Source: Struthio camelus
Lineage: Eukaryota; Chordata; Aves; Struthioniformes; Struthionidae
Reading direction: 5' to 3'
DNA: 64,000 bases
NCBI RefSeq assembly: GCF_040807025.1
Contig: NC_090942.1
Span: 196,658,247 to 196,722,246 of the forward strand
Shown here: in pieces, positions 63,961 through 64,000 of the stretch
Numbering within the stretch: position 1 is the stretch's first letter
Layout: every line of letters starts with the position of its first letter
Position numbers and translations under genes: made by a program
The notes under the pieces: model-generated
Database searches by the model: none
What the model saw: only the letters and a program-made list of their open reading frames with translations
Told to the model about the DNA's origin: nothing

Positions 63961-64000
63961 CAGCAGGAACAGAGAATGTAGGTCACGTTTAGAAGATTGG

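Overview
The window looks like avian nuclear DNA. It is AT-rich and gene-poor, it carries 5'-truncated CR1 LINE copies (one ends in the (ATTCT)-like tail typical of bird and reptile CR1), and it has few recent repeats. A crocodilian or turtle source cannot be excluded from the sequence alone. Most open reading frames of 60-140 codons here are chance frames in intron, intergenic or repeat DNA.

One gene can be supported: the 3' part of a coiled-coil gene on the + strand, recognised as CCDC169 (C13orf38 in human). Seven coding exons (2205-2283, 2747-2857, 2951-2991, 15484-15582, 16569-16622, 20501-20577, 24028-24130) join in phase through GT-AG sites into 187 codons ending in TGA at 24128-24130. 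The start codon and roughly the first 25-30 residues must lie upstream of base 1. A long 3' UTR probably follows, with AATAAA signals near 25.29, 25.40 and 27.38 kb.

The introns hold most of the older repeats: a MIR SINE near 10.45 kb, a decayed CR1-type reverse transcriptase at about 13.6-14.8 kb (+), and a CR1 copy in reverse orientation that fills most of the 986-bp intron at 15583-16568. From about 27.4 kb to the end no protein-coding gene is recognised. In mammals SOHLH2 and then DCLK1 lie downstream of CCDC169 on the same strand; I saw no exon of either in the roughly 37 kb of flank. That flank holds a GC-rich block (32.0-32.4 kb), an LTR-like segment with a long (GT)n run (about 42.0-42.8 kb), a CR1 copy on + (44.4-45.2 kb), several exact inverted repeats (51.7, 52.7 and 59.2 kb), an orphan exon-like segment (58287-58450) and a very decayed LINE at the right edge (62.8-64.0 kb).

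I found no tRNA, rRNA, CRISPR array or complete mobile element, and no clear undescribed system. The best leads are the exon-like segment at 58.3 kb, the strong short hairpins, and the apparent absence of SOHLH2 next to CCDC169.
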